In this document: one piece after another, positions 11,573 through 22,893 of the stretch
How positions within the stretch are numbered: position 1 is the first letter of the stretch
Layout of the letters: each line of letters opens with the position of its first letter
From: Phialocephala subalpina
Lineage: Eukaryota; Ascomycota; Leotiomycetes; Helotiales; Mollisiaceae
Assembly (NCBI GenBank): GCA_900073065.1
Contig: FJOG01000002.1
Coordinates: 3,264,160-3,328,159 of the forward strand
Direction: 5' to 3'
Length of the DNA: 64,000 nt
Notes under the pieces: model-generated
Told to the model about the DNA's origin: nothing
Databases searched by the model: none
What the model saw: only the letters and a program-made list of their open reading frames with translations
Translations under genes and position numbers: made by a program

Positions 11573-13300
11573 TTAGAGCCTCACAACACTAACATCCAAG
11601 ATCCCCTCCTCCATCTGCAACTCCCTCTCGACCTCTTTCCCCACCACCCCCTTAACACCCAAAATCATCAACGCCTCATTCTCCCCCCTCTCCTCATCCA
11701 CCGGCGTCGCAGTTCCAGTCCCACTGCCATTTTCCAGCGCCGCAACACTCATAAACTTAACATTAATCCCATGCTTCCCCAAAATCCCTCCCACGCCTCC
11801 AATCTTCCCCGGCTCGTCGTAGTTATGCAAAACGATGAGCGTCCCTTCTGGAACAAAGTTTGCGGAAAAGCGGTCGAGGCGAGAGATGTAAATCGATTTT
11901 CCGGAAACGTAGCCGGAGATTGCTTGTTCTCCACCGCTAGCTTTGAGAGTGACAAGAGATGCGTAGACCAGGTCTTGAGAGGCCGAGTTATGAGTCTCGT
12001 TAATCCGTATTCCTTTTTGGCGAGCGATTAGGGGGGCGTTGACGATATTCACATCCCTCCCTCCTGAATCAGAAATACTACTCGTAAGACCCTTCACCAA
12101 CGCCGCAAAAAGCGGTCTCGTATTGGATATCCCGGCTAGTTCACCTTCGTATATCAAATCAAACGTCTTTCCACCAACAAGTCCTCCTGCCTCAGCTTTC
12201 TGTTTCGTAGAATAGTGCTGTGTGTACAAACTCCCCATTTTCTCGATGAGACGGACGAAGGGTTGAAGTTTTCTATATTCTTCGGGGAGAATCAAAGGTG
12301 CGTTGACAGCGCTCGTAGGTAGACCGCCGCGTAGGATGGTGAGGACTTGAGAACAGACGTCTATAGAGACATTTTCTTGGGCTTCGACTGTGGAGGCTCC
12401 CAAATGTGGAGTAGCGACTACTTTTGGGTGTCGACAGAGTGATGCAGCAGCTGAGTCAGGGAGTGGAGGTTCGGATGTGAAGACGTCGAGACCGGCGCCT
12501 GCTATTGTGCCGTTATTTAGAGCTTCAAGGAGAGCGGACTCGTTGTACACCCCGCCTCGAGCGACGTTGAGGATTTTAGCGGTGTTCTTCATGGTTGAAA
12601 GTTCTGCGGTGGATATCATATCGAGCGTTGAAGCTATGAGCGGCGTGTGGATGGTGAGGAAGTCGGCTTTGGGGAGTAGTTCGGAGAGTGTGCCGACAAG
12701 AGATACAGATGCCGAAGCAGCGATTTCGGGAGAGGCGTAGGGATCCATGGCAATAACCTTCATGCCCAACCCGACTCCCATTCTCGCAACCTTCAATCCA
12801 ACTTTCCCCAGTCCGATGATTGCCAATGTCTTACCGCCAACTTCTGTCCCTACTAATTTACTTCTTTCCCAGCCGCCGTTTCGTAAACTCCTGTCGCCTG
12901 CTGGCACATTTCTCGCCACTGCCATCAACAACGCAATCGTATGTTCCGCCGCTGCAACAATGTTTCCAGAGGGCGAATTGACGACGATGATTCCGTTCTG
13001 GGTGGCGGCATCGACATCCACATTATCAACGCCAACCCCTGCTCTAGCCACGACCTTAAGGTTTTTGGCTGCGGAGAGGACTTCTGCGGTTACTTTCGTT
13101 TCTGAGCGGATTATGAGGGCGTGGTAAGATGGGATTATGGCTAGGAGGTCGCTAGCAGAGAGGGATTTTGGTTGATGGATCTCGAAGTGTGGGGAGAGGA
13201 GCGCGAGGCCGTCTGGGGACACCTTCTCTGGGATGAGAATCTTTGGGCGCGAGGGAGTGGAGGGGGAGGAGTCTTCGGGAGACATTGCTGAGGGTGCCAT
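11573..13300 (-). CDS. D-3-phosphoglycerate dehydrogenase
   Basis: Single exon, 575 residues. It oxidises 3-phosphoglycerate to 3-phosphohydroxypyruvate with NAD, the first step of serine synthesis in the cytosol. The Rossmann motif GLGKVG is at about 163-168. The catalytic set is Arg in NVARGG (about 248), Glu in TSEPP (277) and His in TPHLGAS (299). A C-terminal intervening domain is followed by an ACT-type regulatory domain (about 505-575). Length and layout match the long form with an allosteric-substrate-binding-like domain rather than the short form. All key residues are present and the gene appears intact. Confidence 0.95.
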   Translation of the reverse strand: MAPSAMSPEDSSPSTPSRPKILIPEKVSPDGLALLSPHFEIHQPKSLSASDLLAIIPSYHALIIRSETKVTAEVLSAAKNLKVVARAGVGVDNVDVDAATQNGIIVVNSPSGNIVAAAEHTIALLMAVARNVPAGDRSLRNGGWERSKLVGTEVGGKTLAIIGLGKVGLKVARMGVGLGMKVIAMDPYASPEIAASASVSLVGTLSELLPKADFLTIHTPLIASTLDMISTAELSTMKNTAKILNVARGGVYNESALLEALNNGTIAGAGLDVFTSEPPLPDSAAASLCRHPKVVATPHLGASTVEAQENVSIDVCSQVLTILRGGLPTSAVNAPLILPEEYRKLQPFVRLIEKMGSLYTQHYSTKQKAEAGGLVGGKTFDLIYEGELAGISNTRPLFAALVKGLTSSISDSGGRDVNIVNAPLIARQKGIRINETHNSASQDLVYASLVTLKASGGEQAISGYVSGKSIYISRLDRFSANFVPEGTLIVLHNYDEPGKIGGVGGILGKHGINVKFMSVAALENGSGTGTATPVDEERGENEALMILGVKGVVGKEVERELQMEEGILDVSVVRL

Positions 13301-14346
13301 TACATTAATTATTGAGGCAAGAAATCTGGAAGATTGAAACCGTAGAAGGAATGCCCTTGAAGTAAGAAGGTAGTCGTGTTGTGTCAGGTCAGAATGGTTC
13401 GAGAAGTCGAGGGGAATGTCTTAAAGTAAGATAAAGAAAGTAATCAAGAAGGAAAGAAAATAAATCGACGTCGAAGGCTTTGTTCATCCCACATCAGCGA
13501 TGTCGCAACCTGGGCGTGTGGGGTGTTTGTGTGACTTCGGTCAGCGAGGCTTGATTTGCTGGAGTCGAGGATCGTCAGGTTACCCCGCACTCCCCACAGA
13601 ACATTAATGCAAGCTGCCGCCACTAGGCGAGGGCTTTATCCAGGGCATCCCAGAAGTCGCGTTTTGAAGTTCTGTTGTTCAAAGAGATGCAATACGAAGC
13701 ACAGAAAGCAGCTCTAATATAGACTTGAATAGGCATTGACACTTTTGAGGCTGCGTTGAGACTCTGCTCCGTTCAGATTGAGGGGATAGCAAGTCTAGCA
13801 CCGCTTGGCAAGGAGTACAGCATAGAAAGCTGTCATTGCAATGCCATGTATCAGCCTCATAGACTCGTAGAAGATAAGAATCTTCCCCTGACGATCAGAT
13901 ACTTCTCGTGCCAGCCCACTGGGGTTTCACGAAGGGTTGTCATCGGTGTTGTCCAGCAGCGTACCCGAGATAGGAGAAAAGGGCGAGTGCAGATGGAACG
14001 ACGAGTCCACTGGAAATTGCTGTGAAAAGCAAAAGGGTATGATTATGCTCGAAGTACATACTTTGCTCGAGTCTGTAATTTTGCAGAACACAGAACCAGG
14101 GCGAAAGCAAAGTGAAGCGACATCGCACTTGCGAGTCAAGGAGGAGGCGTGAAAAGTACCCCCGCGTTTTCCACACCACACCAGGGCAACACACTAATGC
14201 ACTCGACGCCACATGACTTGGGATCTTCCAGAGACTCCTATTGGGCACTCTATCACATGTTGCATAAGTATATCATGTAATTATTTCCGAGTTTTTGATT
14301 TTCCTAGTCATTCTGGGGCATTCGTGATGTTATGATCATACCATAA
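13301..14346. other. Intergenic, no gene seen
   Basis: 1,046 bp between the dehydrogenase start and the end of the glyoxalase gene. Short frames on both strands near 13750-14250 lack family features and I do not call them. The first ~250 bp should contain the dehydrogenase promoter. Confidence 0.4.
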
Positions 14347-15747
14347 TTACCAGTTGGCACGTCCCTTCAGTTTCTCATTTTGAATCACCTCGATCCCTAG
14401 GTAGCGGAGCGGTTAGCATTGGTCAAGTAAAATTGTCCCAGGAGAGCTGGCGGATTGTCCTCTCGAGAGAGAGTTTGAAAAGGAGCTTGGATTGCATAAA
14501 ACTTACAGTAATTGTCAGGGTCAAGGACGAAGGCAACATTCTTCATACGACCATCTGTGAGTCTCTTCTTCCAGTTGACACCTTGGTCTTCGAAGCGCTT
14601 GCATGCTGCATCCAGATCGTCGACAGAGACACAAATGTGACCAAAGCCCTGAGGCTCATCATTGCCATTGTGGTATTTGAAACTGGCGTCTGATTCAGTC
14701 CCATAGTTCCATGTCAACTCGAGAAGACCCTCGCGATCTGCGGTGGGGTTGACACCATTGACAGACTCTGTAGAAACGCCCTTGTCGCCTGGATAGCCAA
14801 GGAAATAAAGGTTGAACTTGGCATCTTTGTTCTCGCTCGTTCGCATCAGGGTCATGCCGAAGACATCTTGGTAAAATTTGAGGGACTTCTCGTGGTCTTT
14901 GACGCGGATCATGGTGTGGTTCTGCCAAATCCTTAGCTCGTTCCGAACGCCACGTAAACTGTACAGTACCTACCATCCTGTATGTAGCCAAATCCGTAGT
15001 CTTGATATCCGCCGTCTTCTCAATCGGGTTCTGGCTGATAATCTCAACCCAATATCCATCCGGGTCAAGAGCGAAGGCGATATGTCGCATGCGACCATCT
15101 GCCAACTTCTTTTGGAACTTGTAGCCTGCATCCTCAATCCTCTGGCACGCAGCTTGAATATTGTCAACACTGATGCAGGTATGTCCAAAACCTTTGTAGG
15201 GCTCAGCATTGCCAGTCGTAATCTTATAGTTGGGGTCGTTCTCGGTGCCGTAGTTGTGTGTGAGTTCGATGAGGCCCTCGCGATCACTGAAGTGGTTGCC
15301 GTGAGAAACAGCTTTAGGAGAGTCGTAGCCCATGAAGTAGAGGTCGAATTTAGCTTCGGGTTGCTCGATCTTTCGAATCATCTTCATGCCGAGGTGCTCG
15401 TAGAATTTGACTAGGAAACGCAAGTTAGTCAAGCTCCTGAAGCTCTGGTGGGGTAGCATACCTGATTCCTTTGGGTCCTTCACCCGAATCCTGCTTAAAG
15501 ATCAGCATGTCTGCAACTTAGATCAATGACCTTCTATCTGCCGTACATCGAGTGATTGAATTTGTAGGTCTTCAAATCGGTAGCCATGGTTGCGTATGGT
15601 CTGCTACCTATCCAGGTCCTCAAAGGTCAGCCACCCCACTTGTCGCATAGCTCGATTGACCAATAGCTTCTTCGTACCTGAATCAACAATGCTGCGACGG
15701 ATAAAGTTTGGTCTGAATGCTCTTTGTAAGCTGCGAATAGGGTTCAT
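14347..15747 (-). CDS. glo1: Glyoxalase I (lactoylglutathione lyase), two-domain, with alternative mitochondrial leader
   Basis: Six exons: 15747-15678, 15607-15547, 15490-15462, 15410-14974, 14921-14507 and 14396-14347, giving 353 residues. The enzyme isomerises the methylglyoxal-glutathione adduct to S-lactoylglutathione. Two tandem glyoxalase domains each open with H(S/T)MIRVKD and carry YFMGY/YFLGY, DREGL and GFGH(T/I)C(I/V)SVD metal-site motifs. Exon 1 encodes a basic leader, MNPIRSLQRAFRPNFIRR, that reads in frame through RPYAT into a second Met at 15587. Starting there gives a 323-residue cytosolic form close in length to yeast Glo1. The last exon is only 50 nt and restores NYWIEVIQNEKLKGRANW. 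Dual localisation from one locus is inferred. Confidence 0.9.
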
Positions 15748-15908
15748 AGAAGTCTGTCTGTAGAAGAGTGAATGCTTGCTGAAGTTGAAAAGAGAAAGAT
15801 GAAGCTCGAGGAATGAAATCAACTGCCCCGCCCTCGCCTATGACGTGGAGATATTCCGCTGCAGGGGAGGATTTCCTTAAAGCCGAGGCCTCGAGGCAGT
15901 CTGGTAAC

Positions 15909-16496
15909 TCAAGCTGTGAAATGAAGGAAGAAGAGTATATAAAGTCCCACGACGACAAGGACAATGGCGCCCAATTGTTGCTTGAAAGGTACTTCGTCTA
16001 AAGCGCCTCTCCAGGCACCTTCTTCGTGTATCCGCAAGAGCCCGTAGACGCGTTCTGTCGCGTCTGTCAAGTAATGCCGAATCAAGAAGTAGATGCGGAA
16101 CAGGACAACCCAGATTTCGGTGACAAGGTGGTAGAGGTAGACCTGCCCGATGAGGGTGATTCTGCTCAAGATCTGTAGGGTAAGCAAGATAGCAATGTGC
16201 ATGATAGCAATGTCCCTGGCTGCTGGGGACTTTATACTGGATCAATCCAGCTTTTCCTGCTCCTCCTCGAACTCCTCCTCGAATTCGATGCCTTCTTCTT
16301 GATCCTGCTGGTCGTCGTAGAAATCAGCGCGATCGTCAAGAGTCTCCTGTACGTGGTCCTGAATCCTTGTAATATAGGGACTCTGGAGATTGAAGAAGCG
16401 ACACAAGGTAAGGAATGCAATGATCCAGGCGATGGTATAACTTGAACGGGAAGTTTCGAAAAGAAATTGATCCAAGGATGAAAGCAGGAATCTCAA
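15909..16496 (-). CDS. Possible small membrane-protein locus with an in-frame TGA
   Basis: Two reading segments share one minus-strand frame. The upstream part (16496-16242) has a hydrophobic segment (YTIAWIIAFLTLCRFF) and a very acidic tail, ending in TGA at 16242-16244. The downstream part (16202-15909) starts with MHIAILLTLQILSR and has two hydrophobic segments, ending LYILFFLHFTA. The upstream part lacks an ATG in its own frame (the first initiator-like codon is TTG at 16496). I could not find a good intron that removes the TGA. It may be two tiny genes, a broken gene, or a gene with an unresolved 5' exon. No family recognised. Confidence 0.4.
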
Positions 16497-16845
16497 AATG
16501 GTTGCGACAAGTGCCTTGAATCCAGTTGGTGCCGCGGTGCGAGGTGCGACATGCGAAGGTGGTGATGCTCGCGAGAACTTTTGATTTTGGAGTCATCGCG
16601 AACTTCATTTTCAAATCCACCAAGCTTCCCCGCCAACATATCCCAATGTCCCCAACCATGACCGGACAATCGTGACTTCCCTAATCCTCACTCGTATCTG
16701 CGTAGCTTCGATGCCCTAGTAAGTACGAACAATCTGCGCACCTCACCGCAATCTCAGTCCAAGCTCCAACTGACACGCACATCACAGCATCTTCCCACCG
16801 CCCCCTCCAACCTCACAATTCCTCACCACCACCACATCAAACACC

Positions 16846-17517
16846 ATGCTCCTCAACAAACGCCTCACAACATTCCTCTCCCAAAACACCACCCCTCAAC
16901 TCCCAACCCTCCTCCTCCTCTCACCAACAGGCAAACTCCTAACGTCCTCGTCACCACTATCAGCCACCGCGCTGCGAACACAAGCTACGCTCGCCTGCTC
17001 CCTTTGGGTTTTATATCAACCCTCCATCCCATCCCTTATATCCTCCTCCCTGCCAAATACGTCAAATAATGAAAATGGGCAAGGAAGGAATGGGACTAGG
17101 GGATCGGATTCGAGTGGGACGGTAACAGAGCATGAGTTGAGCACGATCACGATACAGCTCGAGAAGGGAATAATGGTTATCAGACAATTGGGTTGTGGGT
17201 TATTGTTTGTTGCTATTGGGTCCCCGCCTACAGCTGCTGCACAAGGAAGTCCGCGACCCAGTTCCCATCAATTGAGTCATGCGAGTCCGCCTTCTTCTCC
17301 ACCAGCACAAGCAGGAAATGGGGAGGCAGATGGGTTTGGAGAAGGAAATAGTTTGATAGGGAGAGGAAGTGCGGCGGCGAGTGAGGCGGGGAGCGTGAGG
17401 AGTGTGGGCGGGACGAGGACGGGTATTATGGGGGTTAGGAGGAGGGCGGATGAGGTTGGGAAGTGGTTGGATGGGCAGTTGGAGGGGTTTGTTTTGAGGG
17501 ATGGGGAGGGGAGATGA
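16846..17517 (+). CDS. LAMTOR2/roadblock-like protein (Ragulator/EGO-type subunit)
   Basis: Single exon, 223 residues. The N-terminal MLLNKRLTTFLSQ and LLLLSPTGKLL match the start of the LAMTOR2 roadblock fold. The following LEKGIMVIRQLGCGLLFVAIG aligns with its central strand-helix region, and the C-terminal ADEVGKWLDGQLEGF fits the closing helix. Ser/Gly-rich inserts near residues 70-95 and 125-190 make it longer than the ~125-residue animal protein. Family members anchor Rag GTPases on late endosome or vacuole membranes for TORC1 control. Identification rests on pattern similarity and is moderately firm. Confidence 0.65.
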   Translation: MLLNKRLTTFLSQNTTPQLPTLLLLSPTGKLLTSSSPLSATALRTQATLACSLWVLYQPSIPSLISSSLPNTSNNENGQGRNGTRGSDSSGTVTEHELSTITIQLEKGIMVIRQLGCGLLFVAIGSPPTAAAQGSPRPSSHQLSHASPPSSPPAQAGNGEADGFGEGNSLIGRGSAAASEAGSVRSVGGTRTGIMGVRRRADEVGKWLDGQLEGFVLRDGEGR

Positions 17518-18394
17518 GATCTGCGGGTTCTGGAAGGTGATGGGCGATACAAGCATACGTGTGCGATTGAACGAAAGCATTGGGAGAGGAAGGAAGTGAC
17601 GAATTCTGAGTGCCGCGATGGAGAAGGACGAGGCGTGCGAAGAATACATCAGGTTGTGAGACACGAGGGCAGAGGTGACAATATTTGGAAAGGGATGGAG
17701 ATGTATCATATGCATGGAGTATGGAGTCTTGAGATACCAGAAGCATCAGAATGCCATGCCTGCATTTCACATACACATCTAAAGCACCAGGTTGTGCCAG
17801 AACTTGTGGGACATTGAATCGCAAACCATTAGTCCTAGCAGGCATTCAAATGGGTCTCCAGGTTTACCACCTGACGACAAACCAGCATGTCCTCTAACAT
17901 GCGAAATCACGACCTGAAAGCTCCACGAAATTTGGGATATTCAGAGCGAGGGACGTCAAACTCTACAATCTTAACGTCCTCTGATGAAGAGGCAGTGTTC
18001 AGCAGGGAACGATAGTTGCCTAGGTGAGGTGGGCATGCCGGTCAACTCGTGCTTGCCAAATAAGCTGCGACAAGTCGTTATCAAAAGACTTATTCGAGAA
18101 CGCACATTTGTTTCGAGGACGTGCACTTGTTCTTCTTCGGACGTTCTTCTTTCAGCAACAAAGATTTGGGGTGAGACTGACCAGTGGTCCGAAGACCTTA
18201 AACTACTCGTGGGAAGTCCCCGGAGATCTTTTGCTTTTTGCTGCTTGTTCGCTCGGTGAGCACATTTTAATATTGTTGTTGGCGTTGCATTTGAATGTTT
18301 CACGCTGATTTGTTTATTCGCGCATCGTGGTGGCTCAGCGCAAGGTGTGGGCGAGGCTGCGAGAATTATCAATTGCTTCTATTCGGTTCAATGT
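17518..18394. other. Intergenic, no gene seen
   Basis: About 880 bp of normal-composition DNA before an AT-rich block. Frames on both strands are short and featureless. Confidence 0.4.
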
Positions 18395-19260
18395 TTTCTT
18401 TATATAAAAAAATTTCGAAATAATTTTATATTTTTCCCTTTTTATGTTTTTTTATATTATATTAAATTATAATTTGGAGGGGTATACGAAGGGCCGGTTA
18501 AAAAGTATTGAGCCTCGCACGTGATTTTCCTTGCCAAAAATCAAGTATTTGGGAGAGGAAAGCTCGGACTATAGTTTAATACTTTTTAATTAGCCCTTTG
18601 TATATTAAAATCAATTCGATTATTTAAGAATTATTATTCTTATATAAAAATTAATAATCCTTTTAATTTATTATGAATTTTATTACGATTTAAATTTATA
18701 AAACTTATATTAAATTATAATTTATATTATAATAATTTTGAATTCAAAGTTTTGATATTTAATTCTTATATTATATCGAATTATAATATATAAATTTATT
18801 ATTTATAATTAAGAAAATTAAAACTATAAAATAAATTTAATATATATATTAATTATAATAATATTTAATCTCTTTAAAATTATAATTTATATAATAAGGA
18901 TTTCGAAAAAATAATATTAATTATAATATAATTACCAAATATTCTATTTTATAATTATCTTTATTAGTTTGATATATATTATAAAAGGGCAATAAACGAG
19001 CGCCTAATTATAAATCACCAAATGATAGAAATAAATAAAGTGGAAATTGCCTAAAAAATTAAGAATACAAAATACCAAATCTCCTAATATATTCTCAATT
19101 AGACTACCTAATATATTGCTTTACTATAATATATTTGGATTATTGAGTACTTTCGGCTTTATTTACTCGCAAGCTTATTCATGCTCGAAAATCAACGTGC
19201 ATAATTACAATTAATGTAATTTTCACACTTTTTATCTCTCTAGTATCTACTATATAGAGG
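18395..19260. repeat. AT-rich, RIP-like block
   Basis: About 870 bp are strongly A/T-dominated with frequent TATA/TTAA and no open frame. The edges are abrupt against normal DNA. This is the usual appearance of fungal repeats degraded by C-to-T mutation on both strands. The original element is not identifiable. Confidence 0.7.
18483..18604. repeat. 122-bp inverted-repeat element inside the AT-rich block
   Basis: Arms 18483-18509 and 18578-18604 match at 23 of 27 positions when one is reverse-complemented, sharing TTAAAAAGTATT at their inner ends. All four differences are G/A or C/T transitions, with the right arm always carrying A/T. The interior retains normal GC content, so the element may have inserted late. 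Confidence 0.6.
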
Positions 19261-20018
19261 GCCCAAAAATCAAGCTTCCGTAATCTTCTGAACATCCACG
19301 GCACGACGTCAGCAGTCCAAATTTGGCTCTATCTATGCTGCGGGGACCAATTCTAGCTCCTGCCCGAATCTTAATTTTGGGCATGGGCTAAATTAGCATT
19401 CCATATCCGAGATTCCCTTTTTATATCGAGCTATATCAGACCTCTTAATAGGTATTTTGATTATAGCCTCTTTGATATATGCCGTTGAATCTATTATTTC
19501 TCATATTTTTAAGTTTTCCCCTTGGTATTCTCCGAAACTCTGCGCCGAATTACATTACCTGAACCCGTGATAGTGGGAGAAAGGGGCTCCTTAGGTGCCA
19601 GAATAGGCCCCGTAATACTAAATCCACTATTTTTAGTTCTTCGCGGGAGCAAATACTGGCCTTAGACGGAGCCATTTGAGGCTCCCCCACCCTGAATCGT
19701 ACTTATTCCTGAGTACACGCACTCGCTATAGTTACGTTCCGGCTTACCCAATTTCAAATCAACTTCAAATTGGCGTTTCAAGATGCTGCAAAGCAGAGGT
19801 TGGCTAAAATTAGGGACCCTGGTGGTCTTCTCCTCTTCTACTCTCTGTTGTGCAGTATTAGGGATTCAATTACTAACTTAAGACAAGACGGCAAAAGCAG
19901 GCATTGCAACTTTAACTGTACAAACTTTACCTCCCTTCCCTTGCTGCCTAGCTAATGTACTCTCAATTGCAGTTCAACTTTACCGATACCCATCTGCCGA
20001 ACCCCTTAATCAAGCCGC
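19261..20018. other. Degraded non-coding DNA
   Basis: About 760 bp of mixed composition following the AT-rich block. No family signature or structured repeat was recognised; probably relics of inserted elements. Confidence 0.35.
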
Positions 20019-20405
20019 GTGCTATACCAGGAAGCGACCTCATCCAACCGCTCCAAAGCGAAGCCCAGAGCGCGGAGAGCTTCTAATACGACCAACGTCA
20101 AACTTCCTCAGTCAAAATATCACAAGATAAAACAACAAAAGGTATCCACGGCGGAGCGAGCAAGTCGAAAACTCGCTGATGAACCAGTAGAATATGGCAT
20201 ATTCGCAAATCCAAGTGCGGCACGACCAGTCCCCAAGCCCCTACAGCGCAATCCTTCGACGCGCAAAGGGAACTCTGCAGATCCTCGCAACCACGCATTA
20301 TCCAAGAAGTTAATATCAGTCGAGGCCGCAAAGCCTCAAGGGATTTCGAAGTCTAGGCGAGAGGTGGTACGCCGTTCGAGATCCAAGAAGCAATCTAGAG
20401 GCTAA
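20019..20405 (+). other. Orphan basic reading frame without ATG
   Basis: A 128-codon open stretch starting from GTG, rich in Lys/Arg/Ser, with segments such as SKYHKIKQQKVSTAERASRK and a basic C-terminus. It lacks methionine altogether and abuts repeat DNA. It could be the last exon of a lost gene, an element relic, or chance. No family recognised. Confidence 0.25.
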
Positions 20406-20828
20406 ATATACATGTCTAACGGCTATTGTAGTTTATGTAGGAGGGATTGCGTGAAGGTCCCACCGTCTCATAATCTACTGCATTCGGTGGTGGAGCGCCT
20501 TCGCGAGTGAGCAGACTTTGCCATTCACAGATAGTGTTTGAGAATTATATCAAATACAAACAAAAGTAGAAGATGCTATTCATCGGTCTTCCTCCACAAT
20601 TTAATGGATTTATGCACATTCCAGCATTACAAAGCAAGTAGGGTGAGGAAATGCGAGAAGGGTGATTTCTCGCATCACCTGATTGAATTGATAGATTCTT
20701 TGGTCATGGATATTTTTCAAGATCCCTCAAAAAGACTACAGAGCGTGTCAAAGAAGCCCTTGATCTACGACCCAAGGGTTCTTTTATGATTAGATTAGTC
20801 AATATTATTTTCGGACTCAAGATACCGG
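20406..20828. other. No intact gene; possible upstream remnant
   Basis: About 420 bp with broken short frames just upstream of the oxygenase remnant. I could not align them to the missing parts of that enzyme. Confidence 0.3.
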
Positions 20829-21095
20829 ACGCAAGATCTCATCTCGAACTTGCACCGTATGATTATCAAGTCTGGTAAAGAACGCTATTCGATTCCTGTA
20901 TTTTTCAGCGGTAATCCGGATTACGTTATTGAATGCCTGCCAAATTGTACAGAGAAGGGACAGGAGCCGAAGTATCCTCCGGTCACGGTACAACAAGCCG
21001 TGAGCAAGAGTTACGAGGAAAGTTATAGAGCGGCGGAGCAATTTAAGAGGAAAGCCAAGCTAGCGGTGCCAACGGCCAAGACTGTTGCAGTCTAG
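20829..21095 (+). pseudogene. C-terminal remnant of a 2-oxoglutarate/Fe(II) oxygenase
   Basis: The frame reads SNLHRMIIKSGKERYSIP, then FFSGNPDYVIECLPNC, then KYPPVTVQQAV and a helical tail. This is the closing part of isopenicillin-N-synthase-like dioxygenases. The distal iron-binding His (in LHR) and the Arg-x-Ser 2-oxoglutarate pair (RYS) are present. The N-terminal domain and the HxD motif are absent upstream, where sequence is broken. Such enzymes often act in secondary metabolism. It lies 105 bp from, and convergent with, a Zn2Cys6 regulator. Confidence 0.65.
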
Positions 21096-21199
21096 TTCGA
21101 CTTTGCTCTTGTTATTTTCTGAAATTGGAACATGATAAAAGTGGAAAGGCGAGAAGTTTTATTAAGGAATACAACGAGAACTTCTATTTGTTGTTTGCT

Positions 21200-22893
21200 C
21201 TATCCTTCATTATGTACAAAAAATCGAGGAATATCCTCCCATTTTACATTTGCTAAAATCTTTCCCAACGGGAATCCTCTCTTATCTAGTTCCTCAAACA
21301 CATCTCTACACCATCTCTCCTCTCTATCTTCTCCGAGCTCCGAAAAGGCATGCATGGCATTTCGTAAAGAGAAGCATACATTTTGAGGACCCATGGTTTG
21401 TGTTTCTGGAGACAGAAGGTAGGGGATGGATCGTGCAATGAGCGTCGCTGTTGTGTGTATTTCTGACTGAAGGTGGACTTGGGGAAATTGATGTAAAGAA
21501 GTAGAGGGAGACGGTATCGAAGTAAGGTTGTTGTAGATTAAAAGAAGAGCTGCCCAGTAGAAGAGATGCATACGTGCGATTTCGAAGCTTGGAAAGTTAA
21601 GGGATGAGTCGGTCAATGGCTGTAAGTCGGATAGCGTCGCGGAGGCGATTGTCCTTGGTGACGTCTCGGAACGTAGTGGCGTGGTTGATGAGTCCACAAG
21701 GTTAATATACCACGTACGAAGCTGACGTTCGATAGCCCAATATCTCTCACGTAGAGATTCCATCTCCGTCGGCGAGGGTAATATCGCATCCATTGAGATA
21801 GCAAGTTCTGTTCGTTCAATAAGACCGGGCATTCGAGCCATAATATCGAGAAGGTGGTGGAAGTCAGATTTTGGAACCCTTTGCCATGGGATAGTCAGCC
21901 ATTCCTCATCTCCAAGGTAGCTTGATCTTCGTGTCGCCAAAGCATAAACAATCTGCAATCAATCAGTCAAGTTAAGAGAAGGGCGAAGGGAAATATACTC
22001 CAGTGGGCCTGAAACCGAGGAAAAGTCGGTGGCTCGATTCAGATATGTGCAGTCCAGGACCACGCAGTTGAAAGAGTTGAGAAATTCCCTGGACATGACT
22101 TATCCATCCCCGTACATTCGAGCCGGATGTTTCGAGTACCTAGTCTGCATATCAGAATGGACAGCTCCAACGAAGTGAGATGGACGAAAGATTGGACTAA
22201 CCTCAAAGACCAATAGTGTCATGCAACTCGCGAGTGTTTGCTCTTCAAAAATGAGATCATCGCTCGACAGTATTGATTGGATCCCTTCTAGCGCTTGTCC
22301 ATAGACAGCCATGCCCTCGTTTTGCAGCTCCACGTTTTGAAGCTTCCTTCCTAGTCGGACTAGGCTTAAGGCTGTTATAGCGAGGGGTAGGGAGGTATTT
22401 TTTCCGAGATTACCAGTATTCTGAACCGTTTGGAGCCAAGATACTGGGGGGTCCTGCTTAGCCTTTCCGCCTTGGGGGATGTAGTCAGATAAGAAGTGCT
22501 CGAAGAGCTGAGATAAAGAGGTTGACACTCTTTCAGACCGCTCTAGGATTGACGATTTGGTTTTCACATTTCTCGCCCCTTGCTTTAAATGGAGCTCGCT
22601 ATGGTCATATTCGATGAAAGATGGTTCCGTGATAGGATTCAATGGTTGCTTCCTCACAATCAAGGTATCGCGATCTAATGCACTTAAGTTCTTGAAGTGC
22701 CTGTTTCGTTGATATCCAGTGCATTGTCGTTTAGATTTCGTACACTGGCCACAAGAGGGCCTTCCTTGATCACACTGCATCCAGGTTCCCATTTAATAAC
22801 TTTCCCGGCGAAGCATTAGTGGTTTCTGCATACCTTGACTCTCCGTTTTCGACAAGTGTTGCATCCTTGTGATTTCCCAGCTACGCCTACCAT
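21200..22893 (-). CDS. Zn(II)2Cys6 transcription factor
   Basis: Four exons: 22893-22834, 22774-22202, 22139-21999 and 21952-21200, giving 508 residues. The binuclear cluster opens GCNTCRKRRVKCDQGRPSC and closes GQCTKSKRQCTGY, with all six cysteines present; intron 1 splits it after RVK. The middle region carries the fungal-specific regulator pattern (FEVLETSGSNVRGWISHVQG, then QLRGP). Exon 3 joins exon 4 through GFRPTGIVYALATRR. It is a nuclear DNA-binding regulator; targets are unknown. Its neighbour is an oxygenase remnant, so it may be the survivor of a small metabolic cluster, which is inference. Confidence 0.9.

Noticed and set aside
13750..14250. Several overlapping frames on both strands between two genes
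   Set aside because: No motif, no splice signals that extend them and no biased composition; they look like chance.
16197..16445. Plus-strand hydrophobic frame of 82 codons
   Set aside because: It is the complement of the acidic/hydrophobic minus-strand segment, where Glu/Asp codons become Leu/Phe codons.
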